Shown here: positions 41,339 through 50,703 of the stretch, piece after piece
Layout of the letters: each line of letters starts with the position of its first letter
How positions within the stretch are numbered: position 1 is the first letter of the stretch
NCBI RefSeq assembly: GCF_024211255.1
Contig: NZ_JAMLDY010000022.1
Location: 1 to 58,617 of the forward strand
DNA: 58,617 nt
Source: Sphingomonas liriopis
Lineage (GTDB): Bacteria; Pseudomonadota; Alphaproteobacteria; Sphingomonadales; Sphingomonadaceae
Direction: 5' to 3'
Position numbers and translations under genes: made by a program
The notes under the pieces: model-generated
The model's input: the letters and a program-made list of their open reading frames with translations, nothing else
Databases searched by the model: none
Told to the model about the DNA's origin: nothing

Positions 41339-43086
41339 TCGGCGGGGCGAAGGCGTGGGCGAAACGCCACTGGCCCCGGCTGCGGCTGCGCACGATCCTG
41401 TTCGCGACGCTGTTCGTCGTCGCGGCGCTGCCCGGCTTCGGCGCGGTGTTCCTGCGCGTCTACGAGAACACGCTCGTCCGCCAGACCGAGGCGGAGCTGG
41501 TCGCGCAGGGCGCCGCGCTCGCCGCGACGGCGGCGGCGGACTGGCCGGGGGCAAAGGGCGGCGCGCTCTACCCGCAACGGATCGTGCCGCCGGGCGATGG
41601 CGTCGACCTCAGCCAGACGCCGATCCTGCCGGAACGCCCCGCACCGGGTCGGTGCGATGCGCGCGAGCAGGTTCGCGCGGAGATCGACGACGCAGCTCGG
41701 GCAACCTCACCGGCGAAGGCCGGGGTCCAGTTGCAAGCCGGCGATGATCGATCGTCGCGCGCGCTCACAAGCATCGTCGCGACTGGACCCCGGCCTTCGC
41801 CGGGGGCGGGCGTGTTCGAGAGGGATCGGCACCAAAGCTCTCTGCATTTCTGCGCGCACAATCCGTCTGCGCGAGGCGCCGCGGCACGCCTCATCCCGAT
41901 CCTGCGCGCCACGCAGATGACGACGCTCGCCGGCATCATGCTGCTCGACGACGCGGGGCGGATCGTCGCCGGATCGCCCGTCTCCGGCAGCTACGCCGCG
42001 CTGCCAGAGGTCGCCGCCGCGCTGCGCGGCCACCCCACCACCGTGCTCCGCCGCAACGGCGCCTATCGCGCGGTCTATCGCTTCGAATGGCTGTCGCGCG
42101 CCGCCGCGATCCGCGTTCACCACGCCCGGCCGATCGTGGTGAACGGCAAGGTCGTCGGCGTCCTCCTGCTGTCGCGCTCGGCGCGCGCGCTGTTCCGCGG
42201 CCTGTACGAGGATCGCGGCAAGATCGCGATCGGCATCGCGGCGATCTTCGCGATGCTGGTGCTGCTGTCGGGCATCATCTCGCGCGGCGTCACCCGCCCG
42301 ATCGAGCGATTGGGTCAGGCGACGCGCGCGGTCGCCAGCGGTCATGGCAGCGTGCCCGAGGTGCCGCCGACCGCCGCGATCGAGATCCAGGGTCTCTACG
42401 CCGATTTCGCGGTGATGACCGCCGCGATCGAGCGCCGCTCGCGTTACCTGCGCGACTTCGCCTATGCGGTCAGCCACGAATTCAAGACGCCGCTCGCCGG
42501 CATCCGCGGCGCGCTCGAACTGCTCAACGACCATCCCGACATGGCGCCCGAGGATCGCCGCCGCTTCCTCGCCAACGCCGATGCCGATGCCGGGAGGCTG
42601 GCGCTGCTGGTGACGCGCCTGCTCGAACTCGCCCGCGCCGACATGGCCGCGCCTGCCATAGCCGCGACCGATCCCGCGCCGGTGATCGCGCGCACGGCGG
42701 ATGCCTATCGCGGCGACGGCTTCGGAATCGATGTGACATGGACCGCCCCGCCCCCGCCGGTCTCGCTGCCCGAAGGCACGATCGAGAACGCACTGGCGAC
42801 GCTGTTCGAGAATGCGCGCCAGGCCGGCGCGACCCGCGTAAGCGTCGCCGGCACGACCACCGCGGACACCGTCACGCTCCACATCACCGACGACGGCCCC
42901 GGCATCGCCCCCGCCGACGCCGCGCGCCTGTTCGAACCCTTCTTCACCACCCGCCGCGCCGAGGGCGGCACCGGCCTGGGCCTCGCCATCGCGCGGTCGC
43001 TGGTGGAGGCCGGCGGCGGGACGATCGAGTGGGTGGAAGGACCACCCACCACCTTCGTCGTCACCCTGCCCCTCGCGACGGGCTGA
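41335..43086 (+). CDS. HAMP-type sensor histidine kinase with an in-frame repeat insertion
   Basis: Membrane kinase of 583 residues. TM1 is about 18-38, a periplasmic sensor spans about 40-295, and TM2 (IAIGIAAIFAMLVLLSGII) is followed by a HAMP segment. The HisKA domain has H381 (AYAVSHEFKTPLAGIRGAL). The ATPase domain has LATLFENARQAGA, ITDDGPGIAP, FEPFFTTRR and GTGLGLAIARSLVE. Residues about 125-157 are encoded by an inverted repeat (41709-41804) unrelated to the family, yet the frame stays open. The GTG start overlaps the response-regulator stop. The catalytic part is intact, so kinase activity is likely retained. Confidence 0.88.
   Translation: MIGGAKAWAKRHWPRLRLRTILFATLFVVAALPGFGAVFLRVYENTLVRQTEAELVAQGAALAATAAADWPGAKGGALYPQRIVPPGDGVDLSQTPILPERPAPGRCDAREQVRAEIDDAARATSPAKAGVQLQAGDDRSSRALTSIVATGPRPSPGAGVFERDRHQSSLHFCAHNPSARGAAARLIPILRATQMTTLAGIMLLDDAGRIVAGSPVSGSYAALPEVAAALRGHPTTVLRRNGAYRAVYRFEWLSRAAAIRVHHARPIVVNGKVVGVLLLSRSARALFRGLYEDRGKIAIGIAAIFAMLVLLSGIISRGVTRPIERLGQATRAVASGHGSVPEVPPTAAIEIQGLYADFAVMTAAIERRSRYLRDFAYAVSHEFKTPLAGIRGALELLNDHPDMAPEDRRRFLANADADAGRLALLVTRLLELARADMAAPAIAATDPAPVIARTADAYRGDGFGIDVTWTAPPPPVSLPEGTIENALATLFENARQAGATRVSVAGTTTADTVTLHITDDGPGIAPADAARLFEPFFTTRRAEGGTGLGLAIARSLVEAGGGTIEWVEGPPTTFVVTLPLATG
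41709..41804. repeat. inverted repeat inside the sensor-kinase coding region
   Basis: The 22-base arms 41709-41730 (ACCGGCGAAGGCCGGGGTCC then AG) and 41783-41804 (CTGGACCCCGGCCTTCGCCG then GG) are complementary at 21 of 22 positions, with a 52-base loop. It is the same type as the CCCGGCGAACGCCGGG element downstream of topA. The insertion leaves the kinase frame open. Confidence 0.9.
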
Positions 43087-43107
43087 TACGCTCAGCTCTA
43101 TCCCCCC

Positions 43108-43201
43108 GTCATGCCGGACTTGTTCCGGCATCCACCGTGCCGCGCCACCAACGGTCTGAGGACGTGCGGACCAGTGGCCCCCGGAACGAGTCCGGGGTGA
43201 C
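43108..43201. repeat. paired palindrome element, diverged left arm
   Basis: The left arm GTCATGCCGGACTTGTTCCG is internally palindromic and has a changed base pair (ATG...CAT in place of ACC...GGT) on both sides of its hairpin, an internally compensated variant. The right arm is the standard GGAACGAGTCCGGGGTGAC. It separates the converging kinase and hydrolase genes. Confidence 0.88.
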
Positions 43202-43227
43202 GAAGGTGGTGGGTCGAGCGTCCGCCC

Positions 43228-45150
43228 CTACTTCGCCTGCGCCTGCTCGACCGGCACCACCGGCAGCAGCACCGCGCTTGGGCTGTCGCCCCCGCGGCGC
43301 AGCGTCACCGTCGCCTTCCGGTAGTCCCCGGGCTTGGCGAAGAAGATGTTGGGCACGTACGTCTGCGGATTACGGTCGTAGAGCGGGAACAGGCTCGACT
43401 GCACCTGCACCATCACACGATGGCCCGGCTGGAAGACGTGGTTCACCGTCGGCAGCCGGAATCTGTAATGCTGCACCTTGCCCGCCGGGATGGCGCTCGG
43501 CTTCTCGAAACTGTCGCGATACCGCCCACGGAAAATGTCGAGGCTGATCGGCAGCTGGTATCCGCCCATCTTGGGATCGGTCGCATTCTCCGCCGGAAAG
43601 ACGTCGATCACTTTCACCACGAAATCGCCGTCGGTGCCGGTCGTCGCCGCATACAGGTCCGCGATCGGCGCTCCCGACACGCGCATCGGTGCGGTCAGCA
43701 CCGGCGTCGTATAGGTCATCACGTCGGGCCGGCCGTCGGCATGCCGCTGGTCGCTGACCAGCCAGTCGCCCCAGCGCCCGTCGTTGAAGTTCACCGGCCG
43801 CGGCAAATGCGGCACCGGCTTGGCGGGATCGGAGACATAGGCGTCACCCCCGGGCGCGCCCTTGTCGAAGCCGAGGCCCCCGTCCGCCTGCAGATAGATC
43901 GGCTTCAACGGCGCCGCGCAGCCGCTCTCGCAGGCGAGCGGCCAGTTCGCCAGCCGGTCCCAATGATTCTCGCCGGTGTTGTAGATCGCCGCCTGCGGCA
44001 AATTCGCCGCCGGCCCGTCCTTCAGATACTGGTCGAACAGCGGCAGCACCATCTGTTCGCGGAATTGCGCGGCGGTGTCGCCGTTCCACTGGAACGGGCC
44101 GAGGCTGCGCCCCTCGCGATTGATCTGGCTATGCCGCCACGGCCCCATGACGAGGAAGTTGTTGCCCGTCTTGCCCTTCGCCTTCAGCGCCTCCCAAGCG
44201 GTGATCGCGCCGTACATGTCCTCCTGGTCCCACAGGCCCTGTTCCCAGATCGTCGGCACGTTCGACGGATTGGCGGCGAGCAACTTGTCGAGCGCCTGCC
44301 CCGACCAGAAGCCGTCATAGGCAGGATGCTGCGACATCCGCGTCCAATAGGGCAATTGATCGTAGCCCGACTTCTTCGCCCAGTCGCCGGCGGACCCCAC
44401 GTTACGGAAATTGTCGTAATCGTCCCAGCCGCCGGTCGGCGGGACCGTGCCGCCGCCCTTGTAGCCCGTCTGCCCGCCCAGCCAGGCGATGTTGGCGAGG
44501 CGGAACGCGCCGTAATGGAACCAGTCGTCGCCCATCCAGCCGTCGATCATCGGGCTTTCGGGCGCGGCGACCTTCAGCGCCGGATGCGGCGCGAGCAGCG
44601 CCATGACGACGGTGAATCCTTCGTAGCTCGACCCGATCATGCCGACCCGCCCGTTCGACTGCGGCAGGTTCGCCTTGTTCACCAGCCAGTCGATCGTGTC
44701 GTACGCATCAGTGACGTGATCGACCTTGCTGGGGTTCAGCGGGCCGATGACGGGGCGCGTCACGACATACTCCCCCTCCGACCCGTATTTGCCGCGCACG
44801 TCCTGATAGACGCGGATATAGCCGCCACGCACGAACATCTCGTCGGCGAGCGGCAGCGTGTTCAGCATCGAGCTGCTGTCGCTGCGGTTCGCCCGCCCCT
44901 TGGCGTTGTAGGGCGTCCGGGTCAGCACGATCGGCGCGTTGGTCGCGGTCTTGGGGATGACGATGACGGTGTACAGCTTGGTCCCGTCGCGCATCGGGAT
45001 CATCACTTCGCGCTTGATATAGTCGTTGGCGGTGTCGACCAGCTTGAACTTCGCGGGGATATCGCCGCCCGGGGCCGGCTGCTGTTGCTGCGCCTGCACC
45101 CCCACCGACAGCAGGGCGAGAGACGAGAGCAGCAGGACGGAACGGCGCAT
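43228..45150 (-). CDS. CocE/NonD-type hydrolase, alpha-amino-acid ester hydrolase-like, exported
   Basis: A secreted serine hydrolase of 640 residues, close to the alpha-amino-acid ester hydrolases (S15-related) that act on amino-acid esters and beta-lactam side chains. It has a signal peptide (MRRSVLLLSSLALLSVGVQA) and the oxyanion-region motif YQDVRGKYGSEGEY. The nucleophile is S175 in MIGSSYEGFTVVMAL, followed by APESPMIDGWMGDDWFHYGA, where the Asp and Glu fit the carboxylate cluster of the family. MGPWRHSQINREGRSLG supplies the catalytic His. The C-terminal half is a jelly-roll domain. A glutaryl-acylase or dipeptidase role is the alternative. Confidence 0.88.
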   Translation of the reverse strand: MRRSVLLLSSLALLSVGVQAQQQQPAPGGDIPAKFKLVDTANDYIKREVMIPMRDGTKLYTVIVIPKTATNAPIVLTRTPYNAKGRANRSDSSSMLNTLPLADEMFVRGGYIRVYQDVRGKYGSEGEYVVTRPVIGPLNPSKVDHVTDAYDTIDWLVNKANLPQSNGRVGMIGSSYEGFTVVMALLAPHPALKVAAPESPMIDGWMGDDWFHYGAFRLANIAWLGGQTGYKGGGTVPPTGGWDDYDNFRNVGSAGDWAKKSGYDQLPYWTRMSQHPAYDGFWSGQALDKLLAANPSNVPTIWEQGLWDQEDMYGAITAWEALKAKGKTGNNFLVMGPWRHSQINREGRSLGPFQWNGDTAAQFREQMVLPLFDQYLKDGPAANLPQAAIYNTGENHWDRLANWPLACESGCAAPLKPIYLQADGGLGFDKGAPGGDAYVSDPAKPVPHLPRPVNFNDGRWGDWLVSDQRHADGRPDVMTYTTPVLTAPMRVSGAPIADLYAATTGTDGDFVVKVIDVFPAENATDPKMGGYQLPISLDIFRGRYRDSFEKPSAIPAGKVQHYRFRLPTVNHVFQPGHRVMVQVQSSLFPLYDRNPQTYVPNIFFAKPGDYRKATVTLRRGGDSPSAVLLPVVPVEQAQAK

Positions 45151-45219
45151 CGGTGATCTCCGGCAGAGAGGATGACCTATGCTAGGACCGGGATGCCGCC
45201 GGCGGCAAGCAGTGTCGAT

Positions 45220-45453
45220 CCTCCCCGACACGGGAGGGCTATTGCATATGAGTGATTGCTCGGCGGACCACCAACTCCTTCGTCACCCCGGACTTGTTCC
45301 GGGGTCCACGGTTCGGTGAACTTGTCGTTTCGAGGCTCTTTCTACGACGCTTTCGGCACGGTGGACCCCGGAACAAGTCCGGGGTGACGCAGTACTCCAG
45401 GCTGCCGGTTGGTCACGCCGCCATATGCAATAGCCCTTGCCGGTACGGGGAGG
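45220..45453. mobile_element. nested palindromic (MITE-like) element, copy 1
   Basis: Outer arms AGGGCTATTGCATATG (45235-45250) and CATATGCAATAGCCCT (45422-45437) are perfect 16-base inverted repeats, extended outward by imperfect CCTCCCCG...CGGGGAGG. Inside lies a paired CACCCCGG palindrome (45282-45388). The interior (TTGTCGTTTCGAGGCTCTTT) is homologous to the element at 55402-55610 read in reverse. No coding potential is seen. It fills the 305-base gap between the hydrolase and the YegD-type gene. Confidence 0.75.
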
Positions 45454-45455
45454 AT

Positions 45456-46745
45456 TCAGGCGGCCCAGGACGCCACGTCCTCCTCCAGTCCGATCAACGC
45501 CAGCCCATGCGCGATCGAGGTCAGCTCGCCGCCCGTCGCGATCCGCTCCGCGCCGAAGCGGTCGTCGAACAGCCGCCGGATGCGCGGGATCAGCGACGTG
45601 CCGCCGGTCAGGAACACGCGGTCGATGTCTCCCGCCGCGACCCCCGCCACCGCGAGCGCCCGGTCCACCGCCGCATCGATCCGCGCGATATCGGGCGCGA
45701 TCCACGCCTCGAACTCGGCGCGCGTCACCGCCGCCGCGATGGCGAGGCCCGCGCCTTCGAACCGGAACTCGGCCACCTCGTCGCGCGACAGCGTCCGCTT
45801 GAGCTGCCCGACCGCATCGTACAGCCGATAGCCCAGCTCCTCCTCGATCACCGCGATCATCCGCGCGATCGCCTCCGGGTCGAGTGCCGACCGGCGCAGT
45901 TTCTCGAGCTCGGCAAGCGTCCGCCGGTTGCGCATCAGCGCGAGGCGCGACCAGTCGGAAAAATCGGCGAAATAGCCGCCGGGTATCTCCAGCACCTTGT
46001 CGAACGAGCGGTACGATCCGCCCTTGCCCAGCAGCGGCATCACCAGCCGGTCGACGATGCGCTGGTCGAACCGGTCGCCGGCGATGCCGACGCCGGCATG
46101 GCCCAGCGGCACGCACCGCCGCGCCGCGCCCGGCGCCGCGACGCGGACGACCGAAAAGTCGCTGGTGCCGCCGCCGAAATCGGCAACCAGGATCGTCGCC
46201 GGATCGGTCAGCCGCGCGGCATAGCTGAACGCCGCGCCGACTGGTTCGTAGACGTAATGGACCTGTGCCCCCAGCGCCCCGAACACCGCGTCGTAGCGCG
46301 TCCGCGCCAGCGCCTCGTCGGGGCGGCTGCCGGCGAAGGTGACCGGGCGCCCGACGACGACGCGCTCCGCCGGCGCCAGCGCACCGCCCGCACGCGCCGC
46401 CATCCGGGTCAGGAACAGGCGACCCAGATCCTCGAACCGCATCCGCCGGTCGAACACCGTCGCGGTATCGAAACTGGCCGCCGCGGCGACCGACTTGAAC
46501 GACTGGATGAACCGGCTGCCCTGCGGAAAATCGAGATATTCGCGGATCGCCCAGGGGCCCGCCTCCGACGCGATGGCGCCGCGACCGCCGTCGTCCTCCC
46601 AGAAGCATAGCGCCGAGCGGAACACCGCGTCGCGCCCCTCGGGCGCGTCGAGCAGGACCAGATCGGCGGCCTCGCCGCGTCCCACCGCCGCAACCGAATT
46701 GGTCGTACCGAAATCGAGGCCGAGCGTGGAGGCGGTGCGGGACAT
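45456..46745 (-). CDS. YegD-type Hsp70-family protein
   Basis: Hsp70-like ATPase of 429 residues without the peptide-binding domain, as in E. coli YegD. Actin-fold motifs are phosphate 1 LGLDFGTTNSVAAVG, phosphate 2 ILVADFGGGTSDFSVVRV, the connect region VYEPVGAAFSYA, and the adenosine motif VFLTGGTSLIPRIRRLF. The insert DFSDWSRLALMRNRRTLAEL is typical of this subfamily. The client or role is unknown. It is a single gene, divergent from the oxidase operon. Confidence 0.88.
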   Translation of the reverse strand: MSRTASTLGLDFGTTNSVAAVGRGEAADLVLLDAPEGRDAVFRSALCFWEDDGGRGAIASEAGPWAIREYLDFPQGSRFIQSFKSVAAAASFDTATVFDRRMRFEDLGRLFLTRMAARAGGALAPAERVVVGRPVTFAGSRPDEALARTRYDAVFGALGAQVHYVYEPVGAAFSYAARLTDPATILVADFGGGTSDFSVVRVAAPGAARRCVPLGHAGVGIAGDRFDQRIVDRLVMPLLGKGGSYRSFDKVLEIPGGYFADFSDWSRLALMRNRRTLAELEKLRRSALDPEAIARMIAVIEEELGYRLYDAVGQLKRTLSRDEVAEFRFEGAGLAIAAAVTRAEFEAWIAPDIARIDAAVDRALAVAGVAAGDIDRVFLTGGTSLIPRIRRLFDDRFGAERIATGGELTSIAHGLALIGLEEDVASWAA

Positions 46746-46853
46746 GGCGGCACCGAGTCGGCAGGAACGCCGATCGGGTCAAGCCCCGGCAATCTTTCCT
46801 CACACAAAAGCGCGCATCGGGATCGAACCGTTTCGGACCCGAAGCGTTTGGCG

Positions 46854-47822
46854 ATGATGCGGGGGACCAGGGTCACGATCATCGCCGGTGCGGCCGGCGC
46901 CCTGTCCGCCTGCAACGCGCATCAATCGACGCTTGCGCCGTTCGGCGCCGATGCGGCGGACATCCGTCATCTGTTCCTCGTCATGCTGGCCGGCGCGGTG
47001 GTGATCGCCGCCGGCGTCGCGCTGCTGATGCGCCACGCGGTGCGCGCGCCCGAGGACCGGCTGACGCATCATCAGGGCATGCGGCTGGTGCTGTGGCTCG
47101 GCGGCGTCATCCCCACCGTCGTGCTGCTCGGCCTGCTCGTCTGGTCGCTCCCCTATATGAAGCCGCGCCCGCTCGGCCCCGCCGATCTGCAGATCGCGAT
47201 CGAGGGCGAACAATTCTGGTGGCGCGTCACCTATCGCCCGCCCGGCGCCGCAGCGGTGGAAAGCGCCAACGAGGTGCGCATCCCGGTCGGTCGCACCGTC
47301 GCCTTCCGCCTCACCGCCGCCGACGTCGTCCACAGCTTCTGGATCCCCGGCCTCGCCGGCAAGATGGACATGATCCCCGGCCGCACCAACACGTTGGTGG
47401 TCCGCGCCGACAAGGCCGGCCGCTACCGCGGCCAGTGCGCCGAATTCTGCGGGCTCAGCCATGCGCTGATGGCGCTCGACGTCGTCGCGATGGAACCCGC
47501 CGCGTTCGACGCGTGGCTCGCCGCCGAACGGCGCCCGGCGACGGCGACCGGACAAGGTGCGGCGCTGTTCGCCGCCAACGGCTGCAACGCCTGCCACACG
47601 ATCCGCCGCGCAGGTCAGGCGGGCGCGATCGGCCCCGACCTCACCCATTTCGGCAGCCGCCAGACGCTCGCCGCGGGTATCCTGCCGATGACCACCGCCA
47701 ATGTCGCGGGCTTCATCCGCCATCCGGAAAAGACGAAGCCCGGCGTGCGCATGCCCGCCTTCCCGCAACTGACGCACGGTGAGGCCACCGCCATCGCCCG
47801 CTATCTCCAGGGCCTGCAATGA
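46854..47822 (+). CDS. ctaC: cytochrome c oxidase subunit II with fused cytochrome c domain
   Basis: CuA-bearing subunit of a caa3-type terminal oxidase. It has a lipoprotein-like signal (AGALSAC), two membrane helices (LFLVMLAGAVVIAAGVALL; LWLGGVIPTVVLLGLLVW) and a cupredoxin domain with CuA ligands in VVHSFWIPGL and GQCAEFCGLSHALM (Cys, Cys, His, Met). A C-terminal mono-haem cytochrome c follows (NGCNACHTIRR, with a distal Met in RMPAF). The 322-residue length fits the caa3 type. ATG 46854 is preferred to a TTG at 46848. It leads the operon to 52330, where every junction overlaps by four bases. Confidence 0.92.
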   Translation: MMRGTRVTIIAGAAGALSACNAHQSTLAPFGADAADIRHLFLVMLAGAVVIAAGVALLMRHAVRAPEDRLTHHQGMRLVLWLGGVIPTVVLLGLLVWSLPYMKPRPLGPADLQIAIEGEQFWWRVTYRPPGAAAVESANEVRIPVGRTVAFRLTAADVVHSFWIPGLAGKMDMIPGRTNTLVVRADKAGRYRGQCAEFCGLSHALMALDVVAMEPAAFDAWLAAERRPATATGQGAALFAANGCNACHTIRRAGQAGAIGPDLTHFGSRQTLAAGILPMTTANVAGFIRHPEKTKPGVRMPAFPQLTHGEATAIARYLQGLQ

Positions 47823-50329
47823 GCCTCCACGCACAGGACGACCCGCAGCTGCGCCTCGAACAGGAAGAGCGGCTGCGCGCGGTGTGGAAGCCGCCCTCGG
47901 GCTGGTTCTTCCGCTGGACCGACGTCAACAACAACCGCATCGGCGTGTGGTACACGCTGACCGCGTTCGGCTTCATGCTGTTCGCCGGCGTCCTCGCGCT
48001 CATCATGCGCACCCAGCTCGCGGTGCCGGACAACGACCTCGTCTCGGCGAACACCTTCAACCAGCTGTTCACGCTGCACGGCTCGATGATGATGTTCCTG
48101 TTCGCGGTGCCGATGTTCGAGGCGGTGTCGATCATCCTGCTGCCGCAGCTCTTGGGCGCGCGCGACCTGCCGTTCCCGCGGCTTTCGGCGTTCGGCTATT
48201 GGAGCTTCCTGATCGGCGGCGTCTTCGTGTCGGGCTCGATCTTCTTCAACGCCGCGCCCGATGGCGGGTGGTTCATGTATCCGCCGCTGACCACGCGCAC
48301 CGACCTGTCGGGACTCGGCGCCGACATCTGGATGCTCGGCCTCAGCTTCATCGAGGTGTCGTCGGTCGCCGCCGCGGTCGAGCTGATCGTCGGCGTGCTC
48401 AAATGCCGCCCGCCCGGCATGCGCCTCAACCTGATGCCGCTCTACGCCTGGTACATCCTCGTCGTCGCGGTGATGATCCTGTTCGCCTTCCCGCCGCTCA
48501 TCGCCGGCGACCTGCTGTTCGAGATGGAGCGGCTGCTCGGCTGGCCGTTCTTCGACGCGGCCAAGGGCGGCGATCCGCTGCTGTGGCAGCACCTGTTCTG
48601 GATCTTCGGCCACCCGGAGGTCTATATCGTCTTCCTGCCCAGCATCGCGCTGTTCGCGATGCTGATCCCCACCTTCGCGCAGCGCCACCTATTGGGCTAT
48701 CCGTGGATCGTGCTCGCCGCGGTCGGCACCGCCTTCCTGTCGTTCGGCCTGTGGGTCCATCACATGTTCGCGACCGGCCTGCCCAAGATCAGCCTCGCCT
48801 TCTTCTCCGCCGCGTCCGAAGCTGTCGCGATCCCCACCGGCGTGCAGATCTTCGCGTTCATCGCGACCCTGTGGGCGGGCAAGGTCAAATGGTCGGTGCC
48901 GCTGCTCTACGCGAGCGGCAGCCTCGCGATCTTCGTCATCGGCGGCCTGACCGGCGTGATGGTCGCGATCGCGCCGTTCGACTGGCAGGCGCACGACACC
49001 TATTTCATCGTCGCGCACCTGCATTACGTGCTGATCGGCGGGACGTTGCTGCCGCTGTTCGGGGGCTTGTATTATTATTGGCCGCTCATCACGGGAAAGA
49101 AGCTCTCCGACCGGCTGGGGCGCATCGCCTTCTGGATCATGTTCGTCGGCGTCAACCTCACCTTCTTCCCGATGCATCTGTCGGGCCTCGAAGGCATGCC
49201 GCGCCGCGTCTTCACCTATCCCGCCGATCTCAACATCGGCTGGTTCAACCTCGCCTCGACGCTGGGCTCGTACATGTTCGCGACCGGCGTCGCGGTGCTG
49301 GTCGTCGATCTCGCCCTCTCGCCCACCCGCAAGAAGGCAGCCCGCAACCCGTGGAACGCGGGCACGCTCGAATGGCTGGCCCACCCGGACGACGAGGATT
49401 GGGGCATCCGCTCGGTCCCGCTGATCGAGAGCCGCTATCCGATCTGGGACCAGCCCGGTTTCGTCGCCAAGGTCGACGAGGGCCGCTTCTTCCTACCCGA
49501 CGCCGAGGAAGGCCGGCGCGAGACGATCATCACCTCCGTCCTCGACGCGAAGCCGGTGTCGGTGATCCGCCTCGGCACCCCCAGCGTCAAGCCGATGATG
49601 ACCGCGGTCGCATTGGGCGCGGTGTTCATCCTCACCACCTACCACCTCTATCTGCTCGCCGCGGCGAGCGGCGTCGTCACGCTCGCCTGCGTATTGTGGT
49701 GGCTGTGGGACACCGCCGAAATCCCCGAAAAGCCGGAAAAGCCGATCGGCCACGGCATCGAATTGCCGCTGTATCTATCCGGCCCCGCCGCGCCGGGCTG
49801 GTGGGCGATGTTCATCACGATGATGGCCGACGCCACCGCCTTTTCCGGCCTCGTCTTCGGCTATTATTTCTACTGGACGATCCACCCCGATTTCGGTGCC
49901 GGCTTCGACGGCCCGGGGACATACTGGCCGATGGTCGCGCTCGCACTGTCGCTCATTAGCTGGGCGGTCACCGTCGGCGCGCGCGAGTGGCATAGCCGCG
50001 GCGGCGTCCAGCCCGCCCGCCTGCTGCTCATCGCCGGTGCGGCGGCGGCGATCGCCAGCCTGTTCGTCGGGCTGCGCTGCCTCGACGGGCTCGATCCGAA
50101 GGCGAACGTCTATCCGGCGATCGTCTGGGTGCTGGTGATCTGGACGATCGTCCACGCCGCGGTGGCGGCGATCATGCAGCTCTACACGCTCGCGCGCAGC
50201 CTCGCACGCCGGATGACGCCGAGCCACGATGCCGACCTGCGCAACATCACCGTCTACCAGCATTTCTTCGCGCTCACCGCGCTCGTCGCCTACCTCACCG
50301 TCGGCCTGTTCCCGGAGGCGGGGCTGTGA
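47819..50329 (+). CDS. ctaD: fused cytochrome c oxidase subunits I and III
   Basis: Catalytic oxidase subunit of 836 residues. The N-terminal 560 residues are subunit I. The haem ligand His is in FTLHGSMMMFLF, the CuB/His-Tyr site is WIFGHPEVYIVFLP, CuB ligands are in GLWVHHMFATGLP, and haem a3/a ligands are in VAHLHYVLIGG. The C-terminal part (about 640-836) is subunit III-like, with helices in AMFITMMADATAFSGLVFGY and an ending NITVYQHFFALTALVAYL. The region after helix II (LLPQLLGARDLPFPRLSAFG) differs from the common IGGFGNW...NN pattern, so this is an uncommon branch. ATGA overlap with subunit II. Confidence 0.9.
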   Translation: MSLHAQDDPQLRLEQEERLRAVWKPPSGWFFRWTDVNNNRIGVWYTLTAFGFMLFAGVLALIMRTQLAVPDNDLVSANTFNQLFTLHGSMMMFLFAVPMFEAVSIILLPQLLGARDLPFPRLSAFGYWSFLIGGVFVSGSIFFNAAPDGGWFMYPPLTTRTDLSGLGADIWMLGLSFIEVSSVAAAVELIVGVLKCRPPGMRLNLMPLYAWYILVVAVMILFAFPPLIAGDLLFEMERLLGWPFFDAAKGGDPLLWQHLFWIFGHPEVYIVFLPSIALFAMLIPTFAQRHLLGYPWIVLAAVGTAFLSFGLWVHHMFATGLPKISLAFFSAASEAVAIPTGVQIFAFIATLWAGKVKWSVPLLYASGSLAIFVIGGLTGVMVAIAPFDWQAHDTYFIVAHLHYVLIGGTLLPLFGGLYYYWPLITGKKLSDRLGRIAFWIMFVGVNLTFFPMHLSGLEGMPRRVFTYPADLNIGWFNLASTLGSYMFATGVAVLVVDLALSPTRKKAARNPWNAGTLEWLAHPDDEDWGIRSVPLIESRYPIWDQPGFVAKVDEGRFFLPDAEEGRRETIITSVLDAKPVSVIRLGTPSVKPMMTAVALGAVFILTTYHLYLLAAASGVVTLACVLWWLWDTAEIPEKPEKPIGHGIELPLYLSGPAAPGWWAMFITMMADATAFSGLVFGYYFYWTIHPDFGAGFDGPGTYWPMVALALSLISWAVTVGAREWHSRGGVQPARLLLIAGAAAAIASLFVGLRCLDGLDPKANVYPAIVWVLVIWTIVHAAVAAIMQLYTLARSLARRMTPSHDADLRNITVYQHFFALTALVAYLTVGLFPEAGL

Positions 50330-50703
50330 GGCGCTGGCTCAAGCGCGCGCAGTCGCTGCGCGTCACGCTGTGGACGCTGATCGTGCCCCCGACGACCTGG
50401 GCGGCGCATTTCCTGTTCTCCTATCTGTGGGCGGCGGTGTCCTGCGCCAGGCTCGGGATGTGGGCGCGCTTCCCGACCGCCTTCGTGATCGGCACGGTGC
50501 TCGCGTTGCTGGTGATCGTCGCCGCCGGCGTCATCGCCTGGCAGCAGGCACGCACCCCCGGCACCCCCGCGCCGCACGATTCGGGCACCGAGATCGACCG
50601 GCTGCGCTTCGTTGCCTATGCGACGCTGCTGCTGTCGGCGCTGAGCTTCGTCGCGGTCGTCTTCACCGCAATGCCGGTGATCGTGCTGAGCGACTGCCGG
50701 TGA
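50326..50703 (+). CDS. small membrane protein of the oxidase operon
   Basis: A 125-residue protein with three hydrophobic helices: LWTLIVPPTTWAAHFLFSYL, FVIGTVLALLVIVAAGVIAW and ATLLLSALSFVAVVFTAMPV. A short His- and acid-containing loop (PHDSGTEIDRLRF) lies before the third helix. I do not recognise a named family. Its start (GTG overlapping the ctaD stop) and its end (overlapping ctaG) place it firmly in the operon. An accessory or fourth-subunit role in the oxidase is likely by position only. Confidence 0.75.
   Translation: MRRWLKRAQSLRVTLWTLIVPPTTWAAHFLFSYLWAAVSCARLGMWARFPTAFVIGTVLALLVIVAAGVIAWQQARTPGTPAPHDSGTEIDRLRFVAYATLLLSALSFVAVVFTAMPVIVLSDCR

Noticed and set aside
41335..43086. Sensor kinase as a pseudogene because of the inserted repeat
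   Set aside because: The frame stays open through the insert and all kinase motifs are intact downstream.
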